Notes under the pieces: generated by a model
Told to the model about the DNA's origin: nothing
Database searches by the model: none
The model's input: only the letters and a program-made list of their open reading frames with translations
Shown: in pieces, positions 35,015 through 44,245 of the stretch
Layout of the letters: the number at the start of each line of letters is the position of its first letter
Position numbering within the stretch: position 1 is the first letter of the stretch
Assembly: GCF_028816475.1 (NCBI RefSeq)
Contig: NZ_CP118247.1
Coordinates: 1,054,001 to 1,118,000 of the forward strand
Origin: Devosia rhodophyticola
GTDB taxonomy: Bacteria; Pseudomonadota; Alphaproteobacteria; Rhizobiales; Devosiaceae
Length of the DNA: 64,000 bases
Reading direction: 5' to 3'
Position numbers and translations under genes: made by a program

Positions 35015-35569
35015 TTACTGCTGTTCAGGGGTGGGCACCTGCTCGTGGCAGATTTTCTCGCTGTCGATAGGGTTCAGCGGCATATGCAGCAGCGCGCAAT
35101 GGGCGGCGGCGCCGGATTTGGTAAAATAAATGCAGTTCCTGCACACGCCGAACGCACGGCCACGATTTTGTGCCAGCACATTTGTGAGCAGTCCGGTCAG
35201 CGACTGGGCCAGCTTTGCACGTACATCGGGGTCGAGACCATCCAGCGCCTGCTCCATCGGGTTCGGGGTGGCAGCAAGTTTTTGCCCTGACGCTGTCAGA
35301 TCAAAGGAAATCGACCGCTTATCGAACGCTGAACGCAATTCCTTGAGATAGCCCTTGCGCTCAAGCGCCTTGAGGGTTTGCGACATCGTGCCCCTAGTGG
35401 TGCCAAGATAGTCGGCAACATGGGACGGAGAGCGCGAAAACCTGTTGGCTTGGGCCAGATAGCCCAGCGCTGCCAATTGCGTTGGATTGAGGTCCTCAAC
35501 CCAATTTTCTGCCGCGTCGAGCCGCGACAACCGGTTGATCAGGGCGCGAATGTGGTGTGTCGGTTTCAT
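35015..35569 (-). CDS. MarR-family regulator with a C-terminal four-cysteine cluster
   Basis: This 184-residue regulator has a MarR winged helix (LNPTQLAALGYLAQANRF then SHVADYLGTTRGTMSQTLKALERKGYL, about residues 27-75). A C-terminal tail holds cysteines at 143, 146, 158 and 174 (CRNC, HCALLH, ICHE), spaced C-x2-C-x11-C-x15-C. Ordinary MarR proteins lack this tail; it could hold zinc or an iron-sulfur cluster, or sense redox change. The ATG at 35569 is preferred over 35599, which lies inside the operator. Divergent from the secreted protein at 35662. Confidence 0.85.
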   Translation of the reverse strand: MKPTHHIRALINRLSRLDAAENWVEDLNPTQLAALGYLAQANRFSRSPSHVADYLGTTRGTMSQTLKALERKGYLKELRSAFDKRSISFDLTASGQKLAATPNPMEQALDGLDPDVRAKLAQSLTGLLTNVLAQNRGRAFGVCRNCIYFTKSGAAAHCALLHMPLNPIDSEKICHEQVPTPEQQ

Positions 35570-35579
35570 GCCCCACATA

Positions 35580-35620
35580 TAGCGAGTCGAAACTATCATT
35601 GCAATAATAGCGACTCGCTA
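35580..35620. promoter_or_regulatory. Candidate MarR operator pair between divergent genes
   Basis: TAGCGAGTCG (35580-35589) and CGACTCGCTA (35611-35620) are perfect 10-bp inverted arms separated by 21 bases. The right-hand site is itself a perfect palindrome, TAGCGA-C-TCGCTA (35608-35620). Placement 11 bp from the MarR start and 41 bp from the start of the divergent gene fits control of both. Confidence 0.65.
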
Positions 35621-35661
35621 CTATAAAGATGGCGTCGATGATGAAAAACCGGAGAACCGCG

Positions 35662-36411
35662 ATGAGATCCATTCTAATTGTGCCGACCAGCCTGCTGCTG
35701 ATGGTGGGGGCTGCAACCGCTGATGAAAACCACGCGGTCAACCAGGACGGGGCGGTAATTTCACCCGCTGATACGGCCAAAGTTGCCGCTTTTGACATTC
35801 TGGCCGCCCATGCCCATCGCGATGGCCGCCGTGTGACGTTCCATATGACAACAAATGGCACCGCCGGATCGGATACGCCCACCCCGGTTGGCGATCTGGC
35901 CGGCGCACCGGTTCTGTCTTATGTATGGCCAACCTCGCTTGATCCGTCCAGCGTCGGCTTTGAGGGCGAGACCGGCATATTGGCACTGGCCGCGACCAGC
36001 CATCCCGATTTTGACGATACCCCATTGTTTGACGAGGATGGCGATGGCGACCCGGCCAATGACGGCACTAAATGGCATAGCCATTGGGTTGTGCTGACGC
36101 CAACGCCCGCTTGCGGGGAAGGGGCGCTTGGGGTTCGCGACATCGAAGAGGGTACAACGCCACGGATGCCCGCGACGTGGCCCGGTCTGCCGATATTCAT
36201 CGACAGCCCCGGATTTACCCCGCTGTTTGACGGCCCCGAGATTACCCTCAATGTGGCCTTTTCCGACGAGAGCATCCTCGCCGACGCTGCTTATGACGGG
36301 GTCACTGCCGCCCTGCAGGTTAATGCCAACATTCACGCGCCGCTATTATGCGTCACCGATGTGTTCGACATTGCCTCGGGTGATCTGAGCCTGCCGGGCA
36401 AGCTCAACTGA
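35662..36411 (+). CDS. Secreted protein of unknown function
   Basis: This 249-residue protein has a signal peptide (ILIVPTSLLLMVGAATA, cleavage near residue 20). The mature part has a His-rich stretch (HAHRDGRRVTFHM), an acidic loop of calcium-binding appearance (DEDGDGDPANDG), KWHSHWVVL, and two cysteines. The ATG at 35662 has a GGAGA site seven bases upstream; an earlier ATG at 35629 lies too close to the operator. The gene is divergent from the four-Cys MarR regulator and probably controlled by it. I do not recognise the family; the His and acidic residues suggest metal binding. Confidence 0.75.
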   Translation: MRSILIVPTSLLLMVGAATADENHAVNQDGAVISPADTAKVAAFDILAAHAHRDGRRVTFHMTTNGTAGSDTPTPVGDLAGAPVLSYVWPTSLDPSSVGFEGETGILALAATSHPDFDDTPLFDEDGDGDPANDGTKWHSHWVVLTPTPACGEGALGVRDIEEGTTPRMPATWPGLPIFIDSPGFTPLFDGPEITLNVAFSDESILADAAYDGVTAALQVNANIHAPLLCVTDVFDIASGDLSLPGKLN

Positions 36412-36439
36412 GCCATCCCGCGTCGCCAAACAGGCGGGC

Positions 36440-37741
36440 TTACCCCAATAGCCCCGCATAGCGCGGCAGCCACAGGCTGAGGTCTGGCCAATAGGTGATG
36501 ACCATTAACAGGGCAATCAAGACCCCGACAAACAGCCAGATCTCCCGGATCATCTCGCCCAAGGGTATGCCGTTCAACGCCTTGATAATGAACAGCAATA
36601 TGCCATAGGGCGGGGTGATCAACCCGATCATCATATTAAACACCACCACGATGCCGAAATGGTGCAGATCAATGCCCAGCGCCGCTGCCGTTGGGATAAA
36701 CAGCGGCGTAATCACCAGCATGATGGTGGAGACGTCCAGAAAACAGCCCAGCACCAGATAGAGAATGTTGATGACGAGGAAAAACATCGCCGCATTCATC
36801 TCGAACTGGTCAAAGAACAGGAACACTTCCTGCGGGATGCGCTCGATCGTCACCACATAATTGAAGATGAAAGCACCGCACAAAACCAGCGTGACCACGG
36901 CGGTGGTCTTGACCGTCGACACCACGACATCCCAGAACTGGCGCAGGCTCAGCGCCCGATAGGCAAAGATGGCGAGTAACAGCGCATAAAACGCCGATAC
37001 CGCCGCCGCTTCGGTGGGCGTAAAGGCACCCGAATAGATCCCGCCCAGCAGGATGATTGGCATCATCAGAGGCGGCAGCGCCTGAAGGATGATCATTGGA
37101 AAGGCCCGGAAGGGAATGGCCTCTTCGACCGGGAAGCCGCGTAGTTTGGCCATGATCATGACCACAATGCCGAGCACCACAACGATCAGTAGCGCCGGCA
37201 CGATACCGCCCAGAAACAGCGCGCCGACCGAGGTTGAGGAGATCAGCGCGTAAAACACCATCGGAATTGAGGGCGGGAAAATCGGCCCGACCACCGAGGA
37301 AGTCGCCGTGATCGCGCCGGCAAAGCCGCGCGGATAGCGATTGTCCTTGATCATCATGTTGGTCAAAACCTTGCCAACGCCTGCCACATCCGACACGGCG
37401 CTGCCGCTCATGCCCGAAAAGATCAGGCTGGTCAGAATATTGACCTGCGCCAGCCCGCCCGGCAACCGTCCGACCATGGCCAGCGCGAACTTGAGCAATC
37501 GGTCCGAAATCTGGCCTGCATTCATCACATTGGCGGCGAAGATGAACAGCGGCACCGCCAAGGCAACGAAATTGCCGAAGACGCCATTGAGCACCTGCTC
37601 GGCAGCCAGCCCGACATCGCGCCCCGCCAGCAGCAGGTAAAAGATCGAGGACACAATCATGGCGATGCCCATGGGCATGCCAGCCACTGTTGAGGAGATG
37701 AGCAGGATCAGCATCACCGGCAGCGCGAGAGCCACTAACAT
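36440..37741 (-). CDS. TRAP transporter large permease (DctM type)
   Basis: This 433-residue protein has about 12 membrane segments. It carries family motifs: SGMSGSAVSDVAGVG near residue 135, ITATSSVVGPIFPPSIPMV and GAFTPTEAAAVSAFYAL. It is the main transport subunit of a TRAP importer that uses an ion gradient to take up organic or sugar acids. Third gene of the leftward dctPQM set, 14 bp after the small permease gene. Confidence 0.95.
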   Translation of the reverse strand: MLVALALPVMLILLISSTVAGMPMGIAMIVSSIFYLLLAGRDVGLAAEQVLNGVFGNFVALAVPLFIFAANVMNAGQISDRLLKFALAMVGRLPGGLAQVNILTSLIFSGMSGSAVSDVAGVGKVLTNMMIKDNRYPRGFAGAITATSSVVGPIFPPSIPMVFYALISSTSVGALFLGGIVPALLIVVVLGIVVMIMAKLRGFPVEEAIPFRAFPMIILQALPPLMMPIILLGGIYSGAFTPTEAAAVSAFYALLLAIFAYRALSLRQFWDVVVSTVKTTAVVTLVLCGAFIFNYVVTIERIPQEVFLFFDQFEMNAAMFFLVINILYLVLGCFLDVSTIMLVITPLFIPTAAALGIDLHHFGIVVVFNMMIGLITPPYGILLFIIKALNGIPLGEMIREIWLFVGVLIALLMVITYWPDLSLWLPRYAGLLG

Positions 37742-37755
37742 TCAAACACTCCGGA

Positions 37756-38259
37756 TCAGATCTGGTCGCGCCAGTTGGGCCGCAACAGATTATAAATGCG
37801 CCAGATGCCCTGTATGGCAAAAGCGACGATAAACAACAGATAGCACCCGTAAATCCAGGTCATCTGGAAGCGCAGTACATTGGACTTCTTGCGCATCAGG
37901 AATTGCAGATAGTCGAGCGTATAGGGCACCAGAATGACAAAGGCGATGACCAGCAACACCATGGTGCAGAGCGAAAAAATGCGCCTTATATGTTCGGGCG
38001 CCAGATCATAGACCACATCAAAAGTGACGTGCTCGCGCACCGGCACCATGAAGGCGGCAGCCCAGAAGACTGTCCAGATGAAGGCGATCATCGTGGCTTC
38101 TTCGGTCCACGCCAGCGGCTGGTTGAGCACATAGCGGAAGAATATCTGCACGATAAAACCGCTAAAGGCGGTCATGAACAACAGGACGCCGACAGCGTCG
38201 GCGCCCCGTTTCAGCCAGAGCAGGCCCGTATGGACCCTATGGGCGGTAGCAGGCGACAT
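37756..38259 (-). CDS. TRAP transporter small permease (DctQ type)
   Basis: This 167-residue protein has four hydrophobic segments, with the typical FIWTVFWAAAFMVPVREHVTFDV in the middle. It partners the DctM subunit. The gene follows the binding-protein gene by only six bases. Confidence 0.93.
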   Translation of the reverse strand: MSPATAHRVHTGLLWLKRGADAVGVLLFMTAFSGFIVQIFFRYVLNQPLAWTEEATMIAFIWTVFWAAAFMVPVREHVTFDVVYDLAPEHIRRIFSLCTMVLLVIAFVILVPYTLDYLQFLMRKKSNVLRFQMTWIYGCYLLFIVAFAIQGIWRIYNLLRPNWRDQI

Positions 38260-38265
38260 TCAGTG

Positions 38266-39270
38266 TCAGTCTGCCAGGGCGTTGATACGATCGACCCAGC
38301 CTTCAGGCCACTGCTTGGCGCGGTCCGAGGTCAGGTAAAACTCCTGCACATGGCTGCGGAACGCAGCAACGTCAGGCGTCGTGACCTTAAGACCCTTTTC
38401 CTCAAAGAATTTTACCAGCCGGTCTTCTTCGGCATAGCGCTTTTCATTGTTGAAATCGCAGGCCACGTGAGCCGCCTCAACCATATGGGCCTGCTGGGTT
38501 TCATCGAGTTGATCCCAGGTCTGGTTGTTGACCGCCATTGGCAATCCATCGACCAGATGGTCGGTCAGAACGATCTGCTGGGTGACTTCATAGAATTTGG
38601 CCGCATCAACAGTTGGCAGGGGATTGTCCTGCGCGTCGATCGTGCCGGTCTGCAGGCCAAGATAAACTTCCGAGAATGGCAATGGCGTCGGGTTTGCACC
38701 AAGCGCCTCGCCGAGGAACAGCCACGCGTCCGAACCGGGCATGCGCAGCTTGATGCCTTCCAGATCAGCCGGCGTCTGCACATCGCGCTCACGGCGCAGG
38801 TTCAATTCGCGCGTGCCCAGATAACACACGTCGAGCAGTTGGATGCCCATCTCGTCCGATACTGTCTGCTTGAATTCAGCACCCAGATCAGACTCCATTA
38901 CCTTGCGATAGTGGTCAGCGTTCTGGAACAGATAGCCAGCGGTAAACAGGCCGAATTCTGGAATGGCGTCGGCAATCAGCTGGAACGACACATAGGCCAT
39001 TTCAGCATTGCCGCGCTGCAACGCATCAAGGTCGCCATTCTGCGAGAAAAGCGAGCCGGAATCATAAAGCTGGATATCGAACAGATTGGGTTCAAGCTCA
39101 TTCAGCTTGTCGGCAAACACCTTCATCGCCTGGGTGTGCAGATCGGTTGGCACGGAAACGGTGGTGAATTTCAGCTCGATCGGATCCTGAGCCTGAGCCG
39201 CGCCGATTGCCATGGCGGCAAAGGACACTGCTGAAAGTGCGACAAGCGCACTGCGCATTAGAGTTTTCAT
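38266..39270 (-). CDS. TRAP transporter substrate-binding protein (DctP type)
   Basis: This 334-residue periplasmic protein has a signal peptide (ALVALSAVSFAAMAIGAAQAQ) and a DctP core, with the ligand-carboxylate Arg region in GIKLRMPGSDAWL and the QDNPLPTV motif. Such proteins bind carboxylates such as sialic acid, uronates or keto acids. It is divergent from a DapA/NanA-type aldolase gene and shares a GntR-controlled promoter region, so the ligand is likely the aldolase's substrate or precursor (inference). Confidence 0.93.
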   Translation of the reverse strand: MKTLMRSALVALSAVSFAAMAIGAAQAQDPIELKFTTVSVPTDLHTQAMKVFADKLNELEPNLFDIQLYDSGSLFSQNGDLDALQRGNAEMAYVSFQLIADAIPEFGLFTAGYLFQNADHYRKVMESDLGAEFKQTVSDEMGIQLLDVCYLGTRELNLRRERDVQTPADLEGIKLRMPGSDAWLFLGEALGANPTPLPFSEVYLGLQTGTIDAQDNPLPTVDAAKFYEVTQQIVLTDHLVDGLPMAVNNQTWDQLDETQQAHMVEAAHVACDFNNEKRYAEEDRLVKFFEEKGLKVTTPDVAAFRSHVQEFYLTSDRAKQWPEGWVDRINALAD

Positions 39271-39408
39271 ATTCCTCCCTTTCCGGGGTTATTCGTCTGT
39301 CCAGGCCAAAGTGATCGAGGATTGGAACGACCGGGCCGAGACAGCTCAATTTGACAAACGGACTTTGCAACATCATTCGACTGATGTAAACACTCATATG
39401 ACTGTTGA

Positions 39409-39437
39409 TTGCATAACTGATTGTATCAGTTTTATAA
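39409..39437 (+). promoter_or_regulatory. Promoter of the aldolase-GntR operon with an operator in the spacer
   Basis: TTGCAT (39409-39414), a 17-base spacer and TTATAA (39432-39437). The spacer is exactly the GntR-type palindrome listed at 39415-39431. Confidence 0.5.
39415..39431. promoter_or_regulatory. GntR/FadR-type operator
   Basis: AACTGAT-TGT-ATCAGTT is a perfect 7+3+7 palindrome. TGAT-N3-ATCA cores are typical for FCD-type GntR regulators, and one is encoded two genes downstream (40412). The site fills the -35/-10 spacer and would block transcription when bound. Confidence 0.7.
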
Positions 39438-39461
39438 CGTATTGATTTTTCGGAGGAAAAT

Positions 39462-40376
39462 GTGTCAAATTCGGATCTACGCGGTGTAATCAGCGCCGTG
39501 ACCACGCCGCTGACCCAGAGCTTTGACGTCGACGCGGAGCGCCTTGCAGGCCATTGCGAGCGCCTGTTGAACACAGGGTGCAGCTTTGTTTCGACCTTTG
39601 GCACCACGGGGGAAGGTGCCTCGCTTTCCAGCCAGCAAAAAATGGTTGCGCTTGAACAACTCAAGGCTGGGGGTGCCGACCTCAAGCGGCACATTCCCTC
39701 GATTATGACGCCGAGCGCCGATGAAGCCGGGCGGATGATTGCCAAGGCGGCATCGCTGGGGTGTCGCGGTGTGCTGGTGCTGCCCCCGTTTTACTATGAC
39801 GCCCCGTCCGATGAGGGCATCGTTGCCTTCATCAATGATGCCATGACCCGCGCGGGCCGCCCCGACATCGACATCCTGCTCTATAACATCCCGCGCTTTA
39901 GCCGCATCACCTATACGCCCGAACTGATCGACAGGCTGATTGCCAAATTCGGCAGCGCCATTGTCGGGCTCAAGGATTCCACCGGGGTGGCCGCCAACGC
40001 CGTCATGCTGGCGGAACGCTATCCGAACCTCTCGATCTTTACCGGGGATGACCGGGTAATGCCCGGACTGGTCGCCGCTGGTGGTGCCGGCATGATCGGG
40101 GGCATGCCCAATGTGTTTTGCGCCGATCTTGCCAAAATCTATGCCGCCCCCACAGCGCCCGAAACCGCACAATTGCGCCAATATGCGGGCGAGCGCATCG
40201 CCATTGTCGATAGCAACGGCGGCATGCTGGCGCTCAAGGCGGCCCTTGCCGCCATCCATGATGATCCGGCCTGGCTGCGCGCCGTACCGCCCTTGCAGGG
40301 ACTGGACAGTGCACAAGCCACCTCGGTACTAACAGCCTTGGGTAAAACCGGTTTTGTGCCGAGCAAGGCTGCCTGA
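39462..40376 (+). CDS. Dihydrodipicolinate synthase/N-acetylneuraminate lyase family aldolase
   Basis: This 304-residue class I aldolase of the DapA/NanA barrel family has GTTGEGASLS (about residues 47-56), the proton-relay Tyr141 in LLYNIPRF, and the Schiff-base Lys171 in GLKDSTG. Start is a GTG with a GGAGGAAAA site. The TRAP transporter beside it makes cleavage or formation of a 2-keto-3-deoxy sugar acid, or a sialic-acid-like compound, more likely than lysine synthesis. Its operon also holds the GntR regulator and a GH38 gene. Confidence 0.9.
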   Translation: MSNSDLRGVISAVTTPLTQSFDVDAERLAGHCERLLNTGCSFVSTFGTTGEGASLSSQQKMVALEQLKAGGADLKRHIPSIMTPSADEAGRMIAKAASLGCRGVLVLPPFYYDAPSDEGIVAFINDAMTRAGRPDIDILLYNIPRFSRITYTPELIDRLIAKFGSAIVGLKDSTGVAANAVMLAERYPNLSIFTGDDRVMPGLVAAGGAGMIGGMPNVFCADLAKIYAAPTAPETAQLRQYAGERIAIVDSNGGMLALKAALAAIHDDPAWLRAVPPLQGLDSAQATSVLTALGKTGFVPSKAA

Positions 40377-40411
40377 CCACCGCACCGGCGGCTGCATAAT
40401 AGGAGTGTCAC

Positions 40412-41101
40412 ATGGCCCATACCGAGCCCAAAGAAGCCAGTCCCCGGGCCGGCCGCATCGTCACCTCGGTTAAAAAACTCGCCTATGACAAATTCCAGAA
40501 GGCGCTGCTCGAAGGCAAACTGCGGCCTGGACAGGTGCTTTCCCAAAAGGACCTGGTGGAACTACTCGGTCTTTCGATCGGCGCCCTGCGCGAATTGCTG
40601 CCCCGGCTGGAGGCCGAGGGGCTATTGCATGTCATGCCCCAGCGCGGCATCCAGATCACCGTCATTGACCTGCCGATGATCCGCGACGCCTTCCAGATGC
40701 GTATGGCGCTGGAGCGCGAAGTTGTGCTGGCGGCGGTCAAATCCATGCCCGACGAGATCTTGCTGGAGCAGCGCCGCCTGCACACCGACATCATCGAACG
40801 GCTTGGTGCCAATCCCAGCGCGCAACTGCTGGCCGAGGGGCAGGACGTCGACACAAACTTCCACGATGTTCTGGTCACCGCCACCGACAATGAATTGCTG
40901 ATCCAGGCCTACAATGCCAATTCGATCCGCATCCGGCTGATCAAGCTGGACCGCATCAAGTTGAGCGAAACCACGTTGCCCGCCGCCTTTGGCGATCATC
41001 TGGCGGTGATCGACGCCATCCTGTCGCGCGACCGACTACGCGCCGCCGAAGCGATTGAAGCCCATATTCGCAACGCCCGCGAACGGGCCATGGCGCTTTA
41101 G
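40412..41101 (+). CDS. GntR-family regulator, FCD subfamily
   Basis: This 229-residue regulator has a winged helix with LSQKDLVELLGLSIGALRELLPRLEAEGLL (about residues 44-73) and an FCD domain with the metal-site pattern DTNFHDVL and HLAVIDAIL. It probably controls the TRAP/aldolase locus through the perfect palindrome at 39415-39431. It lies 35 bp downstream of the aldolase gene and 50 bp ahead of the mannosidase gene. Confidence 0.93.
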   Translation: MAHTEPKEASPRAGRIVTSVKKLAYDKFQKALLEGKLRPGQVLSQKDLVELLGLSIGALRELLPRLEAEGLLHVMPQRGIQITVIDLPMIRDAFQMRMALEREVVLAAVKSMPDEILLEQRRLHTDIIERLGANPSAQLLAEGQDVDTNFHDVLVTATDNELLIQAYNANSIRIRLIKLDRIKLSETTLPAAFGDHLAVIDAILSRDRLRAAEAIEAHIRNARERAMAL

Positions 41102-41151
41102 CCAGCGTTCCCGTTCACTGATAATCCGCGACCATCAATGAGACCGCGCCC

Positions 41152-43556
41152 ATGAACACGCCGCCATCACACAACACGCCTCCCCTGCATCTGATCGGCA
41201 ACGCCCATCTTGACCCGGTGTGGTTGTGGCGTTGGCAGGAAGGGTGCGCCGAAGCCATTGGCACTTGCTGGGCCGCCATTGATCGGCTCGATGAGGGCGA
41301 AGGCTTCATTTTCACCAAGGGCGAGGCCCATATATACGACTGGATCGAACGGTTCGAACCAAGTCTGTTCGCACGCATCAAGCACTATATCGCGGTAGGC
41401 CGCTGGGTCGTCGTCAATGGCTGGTGGATACAGCCCGATTGCAACGTGCCCTCCGGGGAAAGCGTCATTCGTCAGGCGCTTTATGGCAAACGCTATTTCG
41501 CCCGGAAATTCGGCGTCGAGGTGCCCACCGGCTACAATGTCGATAGTTTTGGCCATCCCGGCACGTTCCCGATGCTGCTTCAGCACACCGGCTCCACCAG
41601 CTACACCTTCATGCGCCCCGGCCCGCACGAAATGGATTTACCGGCCGAATTGTTCACCTGGGCTTCCCCCGATGGGTCGAGCGTTGCCGCCTTTCGCATC
41701 CAGGGCGCCTACAACACCTCCAAGCGCGAACTGCCGTTGCCCGAAAAAATCGACAAGCATCAGCAATACATTGCCAAAAGCGGTCATGCCTTCATGTGTT
41801 TTTACGGCGTTGGCAATCATGGCGGCGCGCCGACAATCGAGAATATCACCGAGATTGAAGCGCGGTTGGCGCGCGGCGATAATCTGAAATTCTCCGATCC
41901 CGAAGCGTTTTTCGACGCGGTCGACACCACCAGTCTGCCGCGCGTTGATGGTGAACTACAGTTTCACGCCATCGGCTGTTATGCGGTCGCTTCTGCACTG
42001 AAAACTCTCAATCGAAGGGCCGAAAACCTCCTCGAACAGGCCGAAGCCGGCGCTACCATTGTGCATCGCCAATTGGGCCTGCCCTATCCCCACGAGGCCT
42101 TTGAAACTCTATGGCGCAAACTGTTGTTCAACCAGTTTCACGACACCTTGGGCGGCACCAGCCTTGAAAGTGCCTGCATCGATTCAGAGCGCGACCTCAG
42201 TATGGTAATCGCCGGCGCCGAGGATCTGCTCAACGATGCGGTGCGCCAGCTTGACCGCACCATCGCCCGCCCGCTGGACCCGACCGACGCCACATTCGTT
42301 GTGATGAATTTTAATGGCACCCCCGCCAACGGTCTGGTCGAAGCCGAGCCATGGGTTGACAAGGACAACGTGTCGCGTCGGGTGCTGCTGGACGAGACTG
42401 GCCAGTCGATCCCCTTCCAATATATTGATCCCCACGGCAAGACCACCGGCCTGCAACGTATCGGCTTTGCCTTGGAAGTGCCCGCCTATGGCTATCGCGT
42501 CCTGCGCTTTGCCGTCGATGCGGCGCGCGGCGTTGCTGCCCCTGGCGTTGGCTTTGGAGCGCCCAGTCAGGCGCTGCGCTACGAAACCTCCGGCTATGCG
42601 CTCACTATTGATCCTGACACCGGCGCCATTGCCAGCCTTACCAACAAACAGACCGGCATCGAGCTGTTTTCCGGCATTGGCCATCAGGCCATCGTGGTCG
42701 AAGACAATACCGATACCTGGAGCCATGGCACCGATCGGTTCGGTTTTTCGGGCGCGCCAATGCAATTGGTTTCGATCAGCACCATTGATAGCGGCCCGGT
42801 CCGCACCACGATCAAACTGGTCAGCGCCCACGGCAAATCGAGCCTTACCACTTTGATCGTCTTGCCCGACGACGCCAACCTGCCGGTTGAGCTGCGCCTC
42901 CATCTTGATTGGCACGAGCAGCGCCATTTGCTGCGCCTGGCCTATCCGCTTGGGGCCGAGCGGTTTGAATATGAAGTGGCGGGGGTTGGGACGCGCGCCC
43001 CGACAATGGGCGCGAAGTGCCGGGCCAGCGCTGGGTGCGTGCCGTCACCCCGACCCATATTGTCGGTCTGGTCAATGACGCCAAATATTCTTACGCCGCG
43101 CTCGACGGTACGCTTTTCATCACCGCTGTCCGTTCCCCGGTCTTTGCCCACCATGATCCCATCGCGCTCGAGCCGGGCGCGCATTATCGCTATATGGATC
43201 AAGGCGAACAGGCCTTTACCCTGCGCCTGTTCGGCGCACCTGCGCTAACACGCAAACAGGTGGCAGCCGCTGCCGATGCGCTCAACAAGCCGGTGATCAC
43301 CACACCGCATGTCTCGCGCGATGGCACCGCGCCCCATGCCGGCCAATGGCTGGATGTTACCACTGACACCAGCGCCATCGGCACGCTCAAAATGGCCGAG
43401 GATGGCGGCGAAGCGATCATCCGGGCGGTTGAACTTGATGGGATATCCGACACCATCAATCATGACGGGACGAGCCTGCCGATCCCGGCGCGCGGCATCA
43501 TATCGGCCCGATTGAGCGCAAAGGGACTGAAGCTTTCGGACGGACTGGAACGCTAA
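41152..43556 (+). pseudogene. GH38 alpha-mannosidase, interrupted by a single-base frameshift
   Basis: The frame from 41152 encodes a canonical GH38 enzyme: zinc motif NAHLDPVWLW, nucleophile motif NVDSFGHPG, and the late FHDTLGGT zinc/active-site motif. Homology to the family stops after FEYEVAG. The continuation (GWDARPDNGREVPGQRW... up to DGLER, stop at 43556) is in another frame. One missing G in the run at 42981-42985 (five present, six needed) restores a continuous protein of about 801 residues. All catalytic residues are upstream of the break. It is last in the aldolase-GntR operon. An assembly error is at least as likely as true loss. Confidence 0.85.
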
Positions 43557-43627
43557 GCCTCAACATTGCCACGAAGCTGCCCCTTTTCGGGCCTATTGGC
43601 GCAAATGGTGCCGCATGGGGTCGGCCC

Positions 43628-44149
43628 TTGGTGGAGCGTGTGATTTTGGTGGTTTGGCAACAAAAAGCAGTTTTGGCGAGCGCGGCGCTGTTGACGGCGG
43701 TGCTGCTAGCAGGCTGTTCAAGCACCAAGACCGCCAGCGCTGGCGCTTCACCCAAAGCCGTGGCCGCACTGTCCGCCTTTGCCCCACCGCCCGGCGCGCC
43801 CGCCGAACTTGATCATTTGATCCTCAAATATGCCGACGAGTATCAGGTGCCCGAGCGCCTGATCCGTCGCGTTATTGTGCGCGAAAGCAATTACAATCCC
43901 GGCGCCCGCAATGGTCCCTATTGGGGCCTGATGCAGATCCGGCACGATACCGCCCGGGGCATGGGCTATTCGGGCACCGCCACCGGCCTGCTCAATGCCG
44001 ACAATAATTTGCGCTACGCCGTCAAATATCTGCGCGGCGCCTATATCACGGCCGATGGCAATGAGGATCAGGCGGTCAGGTTCTATGCGCGGGGCTATTA
44101 TTATGATGCCAAGCGCAAGGGCCTGCTCAAGGAAACCGGCTTGCGTTAG
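43628..44149 (+). CDS. Lytic transglycosylase-like lipoprotein (SLT domain)
   Basis: This is a 173-residue protein with an N-terminal lipoprotein signal (hydrophobic run ending LLAGC, lipidated Cys at about 30). An SLT lysozyme-like domain follows: RESNYNPGARNG with the catalytic Glu, WGLMQIRHDTARGMGY, and NLRYAVKYLRGAY. It would cleave peptidoglycan glycan strands at the outer membrane face. The start is uncertain: the frame has TTG/GTG candidates at 43628, 43631, 43640 and 43649, with no clear ribosome site. A REP-like element follows it. Confidence 0.85.
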   Translation: MVERVILVVWQQKAVLASAALLTAVLLAGCSSTKTASAGASPKAVAALSAFAPPPGAPAELDHLILKYADEYQVPERLIRRVIVRESNYNPGARNGPYWGLMQIRHDTARGMGYSGTATGLLNADNNLRYAVKYLRGAYITADGNEDQAVRFYARGYYYDAKRKGLLKETGLR

Positions 44150-44150
44150 A

Positions 44151-44196
44151 GCATCGTGCGAAAAAGTGGGAACCAGTTTTCCGCAAAATGCGATGC
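44151..44196. repeat. REP-like palindromic element
   Basis: An imperfect palindrome: GCATCGTGCGAAAAAGTGGG at the left, and CCGCAAAATGCGATGC at the right, directly after the transglycosylase stop. The sequence is of the extragenic type often seen in Hyphomicrobiales. No T-run, so not a classic terminator. Confidence 0.6.
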
Positions 44197-44245
44197 GACA
44201 CCAAGAACAAGCGCAAGTTCGGATTCAAGCGGAACGCCCGGCGCA

